From Pirellulales bacterium (GTDB taxonomy: Bacteria > Planctomycetota > Planctomycetia > Pirellulales > UBA1268): DNA of 64,000 nucleotides. Positions 1 through 11,341 of this stretch are shown here, one piece after another (within the stretch, counting starts at the first letter, position 1; each line of letters begins with the position of its first letter). Location: assembly GCA_018401745.1 (NCBI GenBank), contig JAGYJY010000017.1, positions 1-64,000 on the forward strand, given 5' to 3'. Under the pieces are notes generated by a model. It did no database searches. It was not told where the DNA came from and saw only the letters and a list, made by a program, of their open reading frames with translations. The translations under genes and the position numbers were made by a program.

Positions 1-169
1 CCGTGAGCACTGGACGCGGAATCCCGGCGACGAAGCCTCTGAGCTGCAGCCATCCTGCGGAAAACCTTGGGCCTCGCGGCCAGGTTTCACCAGCCACCGT
101 CGTTAGGCCAGGCTGCGGAGTTGTGCAGCTGGCAGCGCGGACGACGCGAGCAGGCGGGTGCGTCTGCTT

Positions 170-1379
170 TCACGCCAGCTGCGGCAGCATCCGATCGGCT
201 TCGTGCAGGACGATAAGGCTTTCGGCGGTGGCGGAGAGCCTGGCAATATCTTCGGCAGAGGCGGCGTGGCCGATATCGAGGCTTTCAACCGCTGCTTCAT
301 CGAGGTCGCTGGCGAGCACCAGCCGCCGTGAGCCGAGTGACCGGGCAAACTGGCGGGTGAGCATGGCGTCGCGAATCAGAGCGACGTCGCCGCTGCGGAC
401 GGCCTCCTTGACCAGTGGTTCGATGGCCACACCCTGCCGCCAGCGGGTGAACACGACGCCCGGCTCTTCGCTCAGCCTGCTGACCACGCAGACGGTGCCA
501 TCGGGGTAGGTGACCCGCGCTGCCGCCGCTGCGGCGCGGACCACCGCCTCGAGGCCTGCGTGGGGGTCTGAGAGGGTGGTGATCGTGACCTCGGCTGCTC
601 GCGCCAGTCGCGGCATCCAGGCCCTGGCGGCCCGCCGAGCAAGCGGCCGTCACGCCGGGCTCCATGCCGAACGAGGCATCTGCGAGGGAGTCACCACAGC
701 CGGGAACTGCCCGCAGCTCGGCGATCACGCCAAGCTGCCAGAGCACTTCCTGGGAGGCCGTCTTCCAGGCCCGGTGGCTGCCGCGGGGCCGCATCGCAAG
801 GGATCGCGCGAGCGTCTCGGAGGCAGCCCGTCGTGAGAAGGCAGGCCAGAGCTCGCCTTCGGTGGCTCGCCCACCAAGCGCTGCGTTCCAGCCGAAGGAT
901 CCCACGCTCACCACCACGTCGGCATCGACCAGTGGCCGGGCGATGTACCGTGGATTCGCCTCGTCGTCCGCCATCAGATACGACGTGTCGGCGTCGCTAG
1001 CGGGATCAAAGATCACGGTGGTGGCCCCTGGCACGACCGGCTGCAGTCGGCTTGTCCAGAGTCGCAGCACCTCAATGCGGTCTGGTGGAGCGCCCGCCGA
1101 GGCCAGGGTCGACACCACGGCCTCAAGCAGAGCCTGATTCTGCGGCACGGTGTCAGCCACCGCCACAACGATGCGGTCTCCCTCGACGACATGCTCAACC
1201 AGTGGTGGGCCGTCGGCTGGCTGGGTGAGGGCGTCGGCAACCCGCTGCTTCACCTCTGCGGCTGCAATGCCGGCCGGTCCGCGGCATTCGGCGGCGACCG
1301 CATCGGGGCTGGGGGAAAGCCGAAACGGCTCGTCGTGCCCGGCGTTGAGTTCGATGGTGTCTGAAGGTGTGCTCGACAT
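170..1379 (-). CDS. LarA-like (DUF2088 N-terminal type) protein, frameshifted
   Basis: The N-terminal part resembles the nucleotide-binding-like N domain of nickel-dependent lactate racemase: a GDRIVVAVAD stretch is followed by a helix and a second strand around residues 60-110. The canonical GGRK nickel-pincer region is not visible, so racemase activity is not supported. I chose ATG at 1379 because GGAAAG lies just upstream; an in-frame extension to 1421 is possible. The frame breaks near 640-655 (inside a GCCGCTTGC stretch on the coding strand), and the rest, from MPRLARAAEV to the stop at 170, continues in another frame. Joined length is about 403 residues, close to LarA proteins. Homology is moderate and function unknown. 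Confidence 0.55.
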
Positions 1380-1574
1380 GATCTTTCCAGGCAGCATACG
1401 CGTTGGTCGGTGGCAGGTCATCGGTGTCGTGGAATGACCCGGTCAACCGTCACGGTCGGATAATTTGGCTGACGATTCCATGCCGTTTCTGCGACTCGCC
1501 GAAGAGACCTGCAGGAGGCTCGGCGGCCTCCTCACGCGACACGACCCGCTCACGGGCATTTCGAGGACGTTGCC

Positions 1575-2172
1575 ATGCGCCACCGTCAGGTTTCTCTCAG
1601 TGCGGAGTTGTTGAAGGCTCACGTCGTGCTCCCCGTGGTCGTGGCGGTCGTGCTCTGCAGCTCGGCCTCTGCCCAAGACCATCGGCGGAACGCCGGGTCA
1701 CCTGCACTGAACTGGCAGCCACCGGTTGTTCGACAAACAGCCGGATACACCGAGCGTGGCGTGGCCGCACCGCGGCAGGCGATGTCGCCGCGGGATGGCT
1801 CAACGCGGATGGCCATGAGCGACGGTGAGATCGTCATGGATGGCGGCATGATGATGTTTGATGAGGATCCCGGGTTTTCCGGGGCTGTGGGTATCAGTGG
1901 GGGCATGATGAGCGAGCCCTGCACCACCTGCCGCACGCCCCCGTGGCATGGAAACGTGTCGCCGCCGGCATACTGCGGCCCGGGCCAGTGCGGCCCTGCG
2001 TGCGACCCGTGCGACCCGTGCCAGCCCGTGTGATCCCTGTGATCGCCCCTCTCGTCGGTCGTGCTTCCCGAGGCTGCAGGCGCTCTTTTCCGAGGGCTAC
2101 CTTGCCTCGCCGATGCCCCCCTGCGAGCCCCGCTGCCGCCACTGCGGAACGCCAGTGCCAGTCGGTTTCTGA
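1575..2172 (+). CDS. Exported CDPC-rich planctomycete protein, probably frameshifted
   Basis: ATG at 1575 follows GAGGACG. The product starts with a hydrophobic signal segment (VVLPVVVAVVLCSSASA, about residues 17-33), then a Met/Gly-rich middle (DGGMMMFDEDPG) and a Cys-Pro-rich tail (CGPACDPCDPC). In the first frame it stops at 2033 after 152 residues. The next frame carries on the same CDPCDRP pattern and ends CRHCGTPVPVGF at 2172. That suggests one base was lost or gained in the repetitive GACCCGTGC tract near 2010-2034. Cys-rich CDPC runs are common in exported planctomycete proteins of unknown role; I infer a cell-surface protein and nothing more specific. Confidence 0.5.
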
Positions 2173-2222
2173 TGGCTGCGGGGAGCTGCTGGCATGGCTC
2201 GCTCACGAGGCGTGTGGGCGAG

Positions 2223-3722
2223 TCAGGGCGTCCAGAGCCTGCCGACGGCCAGCATCCCGATCGTCACACAGGCTGCTCCGGCGAGGTCGAGAATCGCACC
2301 GGCCCGCACCATGTCGGCTAGCGGCACGCGACCTGATCCATAGACGATCGCATTGCAGGGAGTGCTCACTGGCATCATGAAGCCGAGGCTTGCCGCAAAC
2401 GTGGCCGCAAGGGCTGCCGGGAGCGGGTCGGCGCCGACGGCTGTGGCCAGGGCAAGTCCCACCGGCACCACCATGTTGGCGCTGGCGGTGTTGCTGGTGA
2501 ACTCGCTCGTGATCGCGGCCACAAGCGCCGCGGCGGCGATCAGGGTGATGCCGCCGCCTTCCGGGATCAGCCCGGTGATGGAGCGGCCAAGGCCGTCGGC
2601 GAGCCCTGTGGTGAAGGAGAGTTCGCCCAGAGCCATGCCGCCGCCGTAGAGCAGGATCACGCCCCAGTCGATTTTTGCGGCCTGTTCCCAGCTGAGCACC
2701 CGCGTGCCGTTGCCTCCAGGCAGAATGAACAGCGCGATGGCTCCCAGGAGGGCTGCCACCCCTTCGGGCACCCGTGAGGCCAGCAGGGCAGTCGCGGGAT
2801 GCTCCTTGCCCACCACGAGGGCCAGCACCCCTGGCGCCACCCACAGGGAAACGGTGAGGCCAAAGGCAGCAGCGGCCGACCGTTGGCCCGTCGTCCAGCG
2901 TCCGAGGGTTTTCCGCTGGGCGTGCACGTAGGCCGTCACCCCTCGAGCCGTGAAACGCCCGCAGGAAAGAGGCTCGTGCCCACAACCACGACAACTAGGA
3001 GCATGACGAGCGTCAGTGGCACGCCGAGCAGGCACCACGAGAAGAAGCTGATGTCAATCCCCAGTTGCTTCTCGATGAAGGCCAGGCCGATCAGGTTGGG
3101 GGGCGTGCCGATGGGGGTTGCCAGGCCGCCGATTGAGGAGGCGAAGGCCACCACCAGCAGCAGGCCGGTGGCAAAGCGTGGGTTGAGCCGGCGACCACCC
3201 TCTCCTTGATCCGCCTGCTCGATTGCCGCCAGGATGCCGCTGACAATCGCGAACATCATCGCGGTCGTGGCGGTGTTGGAGATCACTCCGCTGGTGACGC
3301 CGCAGACGAGAGCCACGGCTGCCATGATCCGCTTGGGATGCTCGCCAACCCAGGGCTGGGCGAGCACGGCATACGCCAGTCGCCGGTCGAGGCCATGCAC
3401 GCGGATCGCCTCGGCGAGCATGAACGAGCCGATAAACAGAAAGATGAGCGGCTGCGCAAACGGCCGAAAGACGTCCTTCGCGGGGCCAACGCCCGTGACC
3501 ACACAGGCAGCGACGCCCGCAAGCGCCTGTCACCGGCAGCGGCAGCGACTCACTCACCCAGAGCACAACAACTGCCGCCAGAACGCTTGCCAGCCGATGG
3601 GCCTCAGGCGTCAGGCCGCCTTCTCCCGTGGAGAGCGGGGCCACCGCCAGCCCCACCGCAGCCGCGACTGCGATCCCCAAGGAGATCGCCAGTCGCGGCG
3701 CGTTTGGAAGGCTACCTGGCAC
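2223..3722 (-). CDS. DASS/SLC13-type sodium:dicarboxylate symporter, two frameshifts
   Basis: Three successive frames make up one transporter of about 498 residues. The first runs from GTG at 3722 to LPLPVT; the second holds an SNTATTAMM signature and IGTPPNLIG; the third holds the second signature SNTASANM and a PVSTPCNAIVYGSG segment. SNT motifs in both halves are the sodium/substrate sites of the divalent anion:sodium symporter family. The breaks lie near 3522-3535 and at the C run 2939-2942, where one more base restores the frame. The gene begins 24 bases after the ppdK stop on the same strand, so uptake of C4/C6 carboxylates linked to pyruvate-PEP metabolism is plausible. As sequenced, no full-length protein could be made. 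Confidence 0.75.
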
Positions 3723-3746
3723 CAGTCTGCCTGCGGGGGAGAGAAA

Positions 3747-6551
3747 CTACTTGCCGTGCTTGAGGGCCGCCTGGCCAGCAGCCAGCCGAGCCACCGGCAC
3801 GCGGTACGGCGAACAGCTGACGTAGTCGAGGCCGATCTCGTGGCAGAAGACCACTGAGTGGGGCTCGCCACCATGCTCGCCACAGATGCCGAGCTTGATA
3901 TCTGGCCGCGTTTCCTTGCCTCGCTCAACACCGATCTTCATCAGCTGGCCGACGCCGGTGGTGTCGATCGAAGCAAACGGATTCGCCTTCACGATACCCA
4001 TCTCGGTGTACATCGGCAGGAAGGTCGCCGAGTCGTCGCGGCTCATGCCGAGGCAGGTCTGCGTGAGGTCGTTGGTGCCGAACGAGAAGAACTCGGCTGT
4101 CTCAGCGATCTCGTTGGCCGTGAGCGCCCCGCGAGGGATCTCGATCATCGTGCCGACGAGATACTTGATCTTCTGGCCCGTCTCCTGCTGCACCTGCTTG
4201 GCGACCGCGTGCACGATCTCCACCTGGTTGTCGAGCTCCTTCTTGAAGCCGACCAGCGGAATCATGATCTCCGGCTTCACCTTGATGCCGTCTTTCTGCA
4301 CCTTGGCAGCGGCTTCAAACACTGCCCGCGCCTGCATCGCAGAGATCTCCGGGTAGGAGATGCCCAAGCGGCAGCCACGATGGCCGAGCATCGGATTGAA
4401 CTCGTGCAGGGCAGCCACCCGCCTCGCGACCGCCGAGGTGGAGATGCCGAGCTTGGCAGCCAGCTCCTTCTGGGCGTTGGTGTCGTGCGGCACGAACTCA
4501 TGCAGCGGTGGGTCGAGGAAACGGATCGTGGCGGGCCGGCCCTCAAGTGCTCGGAAGATACCCTCGAAGTCCTCCCGCTGGTATGGCAGGAGCTTGGCGA
4601 GTGCCTCACGGCGGGTCTCGATGTTTTCCGCCAGGATCATCTCCCGCATTGCATCGATGCGGTCGCCCTCAAAGAACATGTGCTCGGTCCGGGTCAGACC
4701 GATGCCTTCGGCTCCGAAGGCAATCGCCTGTCGCACCTGTTCTGGCGTGTCGGCGTTGGTCCGGATGCCGAGGCGACGATACTTGTCGGCCAGCTTCATC
4801 ACGAAGGAGAAGTACTGATAGACCTCAGAGTCTTCCGGCTTCATCGTGCCGCTGACGAGCACCTGCTTGAGCTCGCTGTCGGCGGTGCCGATGGCACCAG
4901 CAAAGACCTCACCGGTGGAGCCGTTGATCGAGATCGCGTCGCCTTCCTTGAGGGTCTTGCCAGCGCAGCTGAGCGTTCCCTTGGCGTAGTCGATCTGGAT
5001 CTCGCCGGCACCAGCCACGCAGACCTTGCCCATCTGGCGGGCAACGAGAGCGGCATGGCTGGAGACACCACCACGGCTGGTGAGGATGCCCTCAGCTGCA
5101 ATCATGCCTCGCAGGTCTTCCGGGCTCGTCTCGATTCGCGCCAAGACAACGCTCTGCCCCTTGGCACCGAGCTGCTCGGCCTTGTCGGCCGTGAACACCA
5201 GCTGCCCGGAGGCGGCACCTGGGCCAGCAGGGAGGCCAGCGGTCAGCAGGCGGCCTTCGTCGCCCGCTGCCTGATAGGCCTTGCGGTCGAAGATCGGGGC
5301 AAGCAGCTGCGAAAGGGCATCGGGATCTGCCGAAAGGATCGCATGCTCCGCGGTCATCAGCTTCTGCTTGACCATGTCGTGGGCGATCTTCACGTAGGCC
5401 AGGGCCGTTCGCTTGCCGTTGCGGGTCTGAAGCATGTAGAGCTTCTTCTTCTCAACGGTGAACTCGAAGTCCTGGACGTCGCCAAACTTCTTCTCCAGCG
5501 TCGCCCGCACCTTCTCCAGCTCCTTGTAAGTGCTGGCAAAGCCGGGGTCGTGGGCCATCTCAGCGACGGGCTTGGGGGTTCGCACGCCGGCAACCACGTC
5601 TTCACCTTGGGCATTGATGAGGTACTCACCGTAAAACACGTCTTCGCCGGTGGCCGGGTCGCGGGTGAACGCCACGCCGGTGGCACAGTCGTCGCCCATG
5701 TTGCCAAAGACCATCGCCTGCACGTTGACGGCGGTGCCCCACTCATCGGGGATCTTGTACTTGCGGCGGTAGAGGATCGCCCGCTCGTTCATCCAGCTGC
5801 CGAAGACAGCGCTGACCGCACCGATCAGCTGCTCCATCGGATCCTGGGGAAACTCCTTGCCAGTCCGCTGCTTGATCAGCTGCTGGTAGCGCTTGATCAG
5901 CTCACGGAGATGCTCCTCGGTCAGTTCGAGGTCTTCGGTGACGCCGAGCTGCCGCTTCAGCCCGTCCATCACCTCTTCAAACGGCTCATGCTCGTTCTCG
6001 TGGACCTTCTGCACGCCCATCACCACGTCGCCATACATCTGGATGAAGCGGCGGTAGGAGTCGTAGGCAAAGCGGCCGTTGCCGGTGGCCTCGGCGAGCC
6101 CGACAACCGTCTCGTTGTTGAGGCCGAGGTTGAGGATCGTGTCCATCATGCCCGGCATGCTGTCGCGGGCACCGGAACGAACGCTCACCAGCAGCGTGTT
6201 GGAAGGATCGCCAAGCTTCTTGCCGGTCTCTTTCTCAATCAGCTTGACGTTGGTCGCGATCTGAGCTTCAAGACCCTCGGGAAACTTCTTCTTCGACGTG
6301 TAGAAATCGACGCAGCAGTCGGTGGTGATCGTGAAGCCGGGGGGCACCGGCAGGCCGATCTTGGTCATCTGCGCGAGGTTTGCGCCCTTACCACCGAGGA
6401 GGTCGCGCAGCGTCCCGTCGCCATCGCACTTCTTCGCGCCAAAGAAGTAGATCATCTTGCCGGCCTTAACCTTGGCAGCCTTGGCTGCCTTCGTTGCCTT
6501 CTTGGCGGACTTGCCGGTTTCCTTGGATGCCTTGCGAACGGTTTTGGCCAT
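3747..6551 (-). CDS. ppdK: Pyruvate, phosphate dikinase
   Basis: This cytosolic enzyme interconverts pyruvate, ATP and phosphate with PEP, AMP and pyrophosphate through a phosphohistidine. The nucleotide-binding N domain starts at about residue 33 ([18 protein letters not shown]). The swivelling phosphohistidine motif GGVSSHAAL places the catalytic His at residue 499. The C-terminal PEP barrel ends with GICGEHGG and [18 protein letters not shown], containing the catalytic Cys. At 934 residues it is slightly longer than the usual 870-900 because of an N-terminal tail of about 32 residues, almost all Lys, Ala, Thr and Ser. ATG at 6551 is supported by AGAGGAACG upstream; an internal ATG at residue 33 would give the standard length. 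The frame is intact. Confidence 0.97.
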   Translation of the reverse strand: MAKTVRKASKETGKSAKKATKAAKAAKVKAGKMIYFFGAKKCDGDGTLRDLLGGKGANLAQMTKIGLPVPPGFTITTDCCVDFYTSKKKFPEGLEAQIATNVKLIEKETGKKLGDPSNTLLVSVRSGARDSMPGMMDTILNLGLNNETVVGLAEATGNGRFAYDSYRRFIQMYGDVVMGVQKVHENEHEPFEEVMDGLKRQLGVTEDLELTEEHLRELIKRYQQLIKQRTGKEFPQDPMEQLIGAVSAVFGSWMNERAILYRRKYKIPDEWGTAVNVQAMVFGNMGDDCATGVAFTRDPATGEDVFYGEYLINAQGEDVVAGVRTPKPVAEMAHDPGFASTYKELEKVRATLEKKFGDVQDFEFTVEKKKLYMLQTRNGKRTALAYVKIAHDMVKQKLMTAEHAILSADPDALSQLLAPIFDRKAYQAAGDEGRLLTAGLPAGPGAASGQLVFTADKAEQLGAKGQSVVLARIETSPEDLRGMIAAEGILTSRGGVSSHAALVARQMGKVCVAGAGEIQIDYAKGTLSCAGKTLKEGDAISINGSTGEVFAGAIGTADSELKQVLVSGTMKPEDSEVYQYFSFVMKLADKYRRLGIRTNADTPEQVRQAIAFGAEGIGLTRTEHMFFEGDRIDAMREMILAENIETRREALAKLLPYQREDFEGIFRALEGRPATIRFLDPPLHEFVPHDTNAQKELAAKLGISTSAVARRVAALHEFNPMLGHRGCRLGISYPEISAMQARAVFEAAAKVQKDGIKVKPEIMIPLVGFKKELDNQVEIVHAVAKQVQQETGQKIKYLVGTMIEIPRGALTANEIAETAEFFSFGTNDLTQTCLGMSRDDSATFLPMYTEMGIVKANPFASIDTTGVGQLMKIGVERGKETRPDIKLGICGEHGGEPHSVVFCHEIGLDYVSCSPYRVPVARLAAGQAALKHGK

Positions 6552-6763
6552 GGACGAAACGTTCCTCTTGAGAGATCAGATTGAGAGATCAGAGAACTTG
6601 GACGGAATACATGCGGCGTCTCGGTGAACAGCCGCGACATCACCTGTCTGTCGGCGCGGACCATCGGCACACGCGGAAAAACCGGCAAACTGTCCGCAGA
6701 CTGTAGAGTCGCGGCAGGGCGACCGTCAACGACCCGCCCTGCTGTGGCGGTGCAGAACTCTCA

Positions 6764-6793
6764 TTCGCAGCGTCCACACACGAGAACTATAAT
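6764..6793 (+). promoter_or_regulatory. Candidate sigma70-type promoter of the DUF1549/1553 gene
   Basis: TATAAT at 6788-6793 is a perfect -10 hexamer in an otherwise GC-rich region. TTCGCA at 6764-6769 matches four of six -35 positions with an 18-base spacer. The start codon lies 43 bases downstream of the -10. The gap 6552-6835 between the divergent ppdK and this gene holds nothing else I can recognise. Confidence 0.5.
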
Positions 6794-6835
6794 TCATCAC
6801 TTTTCACGATGCCGACTTTGTGAGGATTTTGCCTG

Positions 6836-9348
6836 GTGCGTTTCCCTGACTTGAGCCTGCGAACAGCTGAGAACCCGCCCTGCTGGTCGCGGGGTGCGCT
6901 GACGGCCCTCTTCGTGGCCTGTGGGCTCTGGTGGCTCGCTGTTTTTCAGGCAGAGGCTGCCCGCGGGGAAGAAGCGACGCCCGACTTCAATCGCGACATC
7001 CGCCCAATCCTCTCCCACAACTGCGTTGCCTGTCACGGTCCCGACGAGCACGACCGCCAGGCGGGCCTGCGGCTTGACGACCCTGCAGCAGCCGCGGCTG
7101 AGCTTGAGAGCGGCCTGCGGGCGATCGTGCCTGGGGCACCGCAGAGCAGTGAGATGATCGTCCGCATTCGCGAGCAGGATCCCGATCTCGTGATGCCGCC
7201 GCCAGAGAGCCACCACGTGCTCGACGAGGCCCAAAAGCAGCTGCTTGAGCGGTGGATTGCTGCCGGCGCTCCCTACGCCCCGCACTGGGCCTACGTTGCT
7301 CCCAAGGCCTGGCCTACGCCGGCAGCCATCGATCGGGCCTGGCCACGGTCGTGGATCGATGCCTTTGTGCTCGACAGGCTCAAGCGGGAGCAGCTTGCCC
7401 CGGCGGACGATGCCGATCCGACAACCCTCGTGCGTCGGCTGCATCTCGATCTCACCGGCCTGCCGCCGACACCGGCCGAGCTGGATGCGTTCCTGGCGGA
7501 CAGCACAGCCGATCGGGTCGAGCGGCGGGTCGACGCGCTGCTGGCATCCCCCCGGCATGCCGAGCGGCTGGCCAGCTGGTGGCTCGACCTCGTCCGCTAT
7601 GCCGACACCGTCGGCTACCACGGCGACCAGACCCACAACGCCTCACCCTATCGCGACTGGGTGATCCACGCCTTCCTTGAAAATGTGCCCTTCGATCGCT
7701 TCACCCTGCTGCAGCTCGCCGGGGATCTGGTGGAGCCCGCCGAAGGGGAGCATCCAGACGACCGCGTGCTTGCCTCCGCCTACAACCGGCTGCTGCAGAC
7801 GTCGCACGAGGGTGGGATTCAAGTCAAGGAGTATCGGGCGATCTACCAGGCCGATCGCGTGCGAAACATCTCAGAGGTCTGGCTCGGGGCGACGCTCGGC
7901 TGCGCCCAGTGCCACGACCATAAATACGATCCCTTGACCAGCCGCGACTTCTACGCGATGGGGGCGTTTTTCGCCGACATCGATGACGAGCGGCACATGG
8001 GCAATGCCGGCTTTGGCGGCGGCACCAACACGCTGCCCACCACCCGCTTGCCCGAGCGGGCGATTCTGGGGCCGTTTGACCGGGCGGAGGCGGAGCGGCT
8101 GGATCGGGAAATCGCCGAGCTCACCAAGAGGCTTTCTGCTGAGCCAGCTGCCGGCGATCAGGCCACCGGGAATGAGCCTGAGCCGGCAGCGGTCGTCGCC
8201 GCCCGGGAGCAGTCTGCCAGGCTCACAAAGCAGCGGGAGTCGCTCACTCGCGCGGTGATGATCACCGAGCAGCTGAAAACGCCGCGTGAGGTGCGGCTGC
8301 TGCCGCGAGGCAACTGGATGGATGAAACCGGCGAGGCTGTTGAGCCGGCGGTGCTGAGCGTTCTTGGCAGCCTGAACGTGGATGGCCGTGCCAGCCGCGA
8401 AGACCTCGCCCGCTGGCTGACCGAGCCCGTGGCCGAGGGAGGCATCGGTGAACTGACAGCTCGCGTGGTCGTCAACCGGCTGTGGGCCCTCTTCTTCGGC
8501 GAAGGGCTCTGCCGCAGCACCGACGACTTCGGCGGGCAGGGAGAGCCGCCCGATCATCCCGAGCTGCTCGATCGGCTGGCGCTCGAGCTGGTGGCGTCGG
8601 GCTGGGATCTTCGCAGCCTGATTCGGCAGATCGTCACCAGCCGCAGCTACCTTCAGTCCTCGGAGGCTTCGGCCGAGCTGCTCGCCCGCGATCCCGACAA
8701 CCGGCTGCTGGCCCGGCAGGGTCGCTGGCGGCTGCCAGCGGAGCATGTCCGTGATGCCGCCCTCTTTGCCGGTGGACTGCTGGTCGAAGAGCTCGGTGGC
8801 CCGAGCGTGCGGCCCTACCAGCCGGCCGGCTACTACCAGCACCTCAACTTTCCCAAGCGAACCTACGCGGCCGACACCGATGAGCAGCAGTGGCGGCGGG
8901 GCCTCTACGTCCACTGGCAGCGGATGTTTCTCCATCCGCAGCTGGCGGCCTTCGATGCGCCGACGCGCGAGGAGTGCACCGCCCGCCGCCTGCCCTCCAA
9001 CACACCGACGCAGGCGCTCGTGCTGCTCAACGATCCGACGTTTGTGGAGGCTGCCCGGGGCCTTGCTGCGCGGGCGATGCGGGCCAGCACCGCCGATGAC
9101 GATCGGCTTTCCCTGCTCTGGCGGCAGGCGGTCTCGCGGGAGCCTGATGCGACGGAACGGGCGGTGCTGAGGGAGCTGCTTGCCAGGCGGCGCGAGGAGG
9201 CTGCCGCAAACCCCGAGGCGGCTCGAGCGCGCTGCTGGGAGTTGGGATGGCGGCGGCGGATGCGTCGCTGGAGCCGGATGAGCTCGCAGCCTGGACGGCC
9301 GTGGCCCGCAGTGTGCTCAACCTGCACGAGGCCATCGCCCGCTATTAA
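6836..9348 (+). CDS. Planctomycete cytochrome c-type DUF1549/DUF1553 protein, frameshifted near C-terminus
   Basis: The GTG start follows GAGGA with ten bases between. Residues 20-42 form a signal or anchor segment. A CVACH haem-binding motif at C63-H67 marks the PSCyt1 domain. DUF1549 follows (about 125-340), with a second CAQCH at residues 356-360, and then DUF1553 (about 480-790) with its GGQGEPPDHPELLD signature. The frame breaks near 9224-9235, in GAGCGCGCTG. The other frame restores the family-typical tail AAWTAVARSVLNLHEAIARY and stops at 9348; unshifted reading runs to 9388. Such proteins are always paired with DUF1501 proteins and are thought to take part in extracytoplasmic breakdown of complex substrates, but no reaction is established. 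Confidence 0.88.
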
Positions 9349-9384
9349 CAGTCCGCCCCACACCAGCAGGACGAGGAGTCGATC

Positions 9385-10816
9385 ATGATCAGCCCGACAC
9401 CACTGCACCGCCGCTGCTTTCTCGGCCAGGCGGGGCTCTCGCTCGGTGCGGCGTCGCTCGGCGGCCTGCTCGCCCGCGACGGCCTCGCCGCTCTTGATTT
9501 GCCGGCGGCCGCCCGCGGGGCGATCTGGCCGCTGCACCATCCGCCGCAGGCCAAGGCTGTGATCTTTCTCTGCCTGGCCGGTGGGCCGAGCCACCTGGAA
9601 ACCTTCGACAACAAGCCGACGCTCGCCCGGCTCGACGGCCAGCCGATGCCCGAGAGCGTGACGGCCGGCCAGCCGATCGCCCAGCTGCAGGGCAAGGAAC
9701 TGGTCGTGCTCGGGCCGCGAAAGCCGTTTTCCCGCTACGGGGAATGCGGCGCTGAGATCAGCGACTACCTGCCGCGGCTGGGCGGTTTTGCCGACCGGCT
9801 GGCGATCGTGCGGAGCATGGTCACCGAGCAGATCAACCACGACCCGGCCCACACCTTTCTCAACTGCGGCACCGCCATCTCCGGACGGCCCAGCATGGGC
9901 GCGTGGGTGACCTATGGCCTCGGCAGCGAGGCCGACGACCTGCCCGGCTTTGTGGTGATGACGAGCAAGATGGGCCGCAATCCGCAGCCGATCGCCGCTC
10001 GGCAGTGGCACTCGGGCTTTCTGCCGGGGCAGTTTCAAGGCGTGGAGTTTGCCACGAGCGGTTCGCCGGTGAACTACGTGGCGAGCCCGCCGGGTGTTTC
10101 CGAGGCGCATCAGCGCGACGTGATCGACACGGTGGCGGCCCTCGAGCGGCACCGGCTTGCGACCGTTGCCGATCCAGAAATCGCCACGCGAATCCGGCAA
10201 TATGAGCTCGCCTTCCGGATGCAGATGAGCGTGCCGGAGCTGGCCGATCTCTCCGATGAAACCGCAGAGACTCTCGCTTGCTACGGGGCTGAGCCTGGCC
10301 GCGCGACGATCGGCACCAACTGCCTGATGGCCCGGCGGCTGGTGGAGCGGGGCGTGCGGTTTGTGCATCTCTACCACAGCGACTGGGATCACCATGGCGG
10401 CATCGAGCCCTACATGGACGAAATCTGTCCGCCGACCGACCGGGCTGCCGCGGCTTTGCTTGCCGACCTGGAGGAGCGAGGCCTGCTTGAGGAGACGCTC
10501 GTGGTGATTGGCGGGGAGTTTGGCCGCACGCCGATGGCCCAGAGCAAAGACAAGGGCGCCGGCCGCGACCATCACATCAAGGGCTTCAGCATGGCCCTGG
10601 CAGGAGGTGGCATCCGCGGCGGGGTGACCCACGGCGAGACCGACGAGTTTGGCTACCACGCGGTGACCGACATCGTGCACGTTCGCGACCTGCACGCCAC
10701 GATGCTGCACCTGCTGGGCATCGACCACACTCGCTTTCAGCGTGGCCTTCCAAGGCCTCGACGCCAAGCTCACCGGCGTGGAGCAAGCCCGCGTGGTGAC
10801 GCCGCTGCTGGCGTAG
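9385..10816 (+). CDS. DUF1501 (sulfatase-like fold) protein, frameshifted near C-terminus
   Basis: It starts with a Tat-like leader, RRCFLGQAGLSLGAAS, then LAGGPSHLETFDNKP, HDPAHTFLNCG, DWDHHGG and GGEFGRTP, the conserved stretches of DUF1501. This family is distantly related to alkaline phosphatases and sulfatases. It lies 36 bases after its usual DUF1549/1553 partner, so the two are probably co-transcribed. After LLGIDHTRFQ the frame breaks (about 10736-10746). The alternative frame gives VAFQGLDAKLTGVEQARVVT with a stop at 10816, matching the normal short tail; the unshifted frame runs to 10851 with an unnatural Arg-rich end. Probably exported; substrate unknown. Confidence 0.88.
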
Positions 10817-10882
10817 GGCTCGTGATTCGAGACCTCGTGAAACCAACGTGACGTGCGCCAATCATTGAAGGCACCCCGGGGC

Positions 10883-10918
10883 ACCGAGGGCCGCGCCCAG
10901 CGATGGGCTCGGTTTTCT
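10883..10918 (+). terminator. Rho-independent terminator candidate after the DUF1501 gene
   Basis: ACCGAG at 10883-10888 can pair with CTCGGT at 10908-10913, with an inner CCCA/TGGG stem, followed directly by TTTTCTT. It sits 67 bases after the corrected stop of the DUF1501 gene. Confidence 0.5.
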
Positions 10919-10927
10919 TGGCTGGCA

Positions 10928-11341
10928 TTATGGGCTGCGGAGGTTTGGATCGCTCTGCCGCAGCTGCCACCAGGAGGTTTTCTCCAGGGGCAGCCGAGGC
11001 ACGGAGGATGTCCAGGCTCCGGCGGCATCAAGGGCCCGGCTGAAGGGGCCACCAGCCACGAGGCTCGCGGCGATCACGCCAGCTGCGACGGCCGAGAGGG
11101 TGGCGGAGATCAGCGACCGCCGCTGCTTCTGCTCGACGAGGTGCGGCTCTGGTGGTGGCAGCGGAATGCCGCCATACCAGTCGCGGACCAGGTCTTCGAT
11201 CGCCAGGGCCGTTCCTGCGGTCCGACGGGCGTCGGCATCGTGGCGCAGGGCATCGGCCGCCCGGTCAGCTTCCTCGAGGATCGACTCGCCCGAGAGCCAG
11301 ATGCTGATGTCTTGGCTGAGCTGGTCACGAAGGGGATTCAT
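10928..11341 (-). CDS. Small single-pass membrane protein downstream of ECF sigma factor
   Basis: A 137-residue product with an acidic, soluble N-terminal half (residues 1-75) and one clear membrane span (SATLSAVAAGVIAASLVAGG, about 78-97), ending in a short periplasmic-like tail. Its ATG overlaps the sigma-factor stop by four bases (11338-11341), so the two are translationally coupled. This topology and position fit an anti-sigma or sigma-regulatory partner. I see no zinc-binding HxxxCxxC motif, so the role is inferred only from context and shape. Confidence 0.6.
   Translation of the reverse strand: MNPLRDQLSQDISIWLSGESILEEADRAADALRHDADARRTAGTALAIEDLVRDWYGGIPLPPPEPHLVEQKQRRSLISATLSAVAAGVIAASLVAGGPFSRALDAAGAWTSSVPRLPLEKTSWWQLRQSDPNLRSP

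Noticed and set aside
1..169. Possible gene at the left edge (plus-strand frame from base 3)
   Set aside because: The frame overlaps the LarA-like gene in antisense and its sequence has no motif or ribosome-binding site; nothing else is visible in the first 169 bases.
3858..6584. 908-codon open frame antisense to ppdK
   Set aside because: It mirrors a conserved gene codon by codon, has no recognisable domain, and arises from the strong GC third-position bias; its His- and Leu-rich composition is that of an antisense frame.
8905..11052. 715-codon open frame antisense to the DUF1549/1553 and DUF1501 genes
   Set aside because: It crosses two genes with clear family motifs on the other strand and shows no domain of its own.
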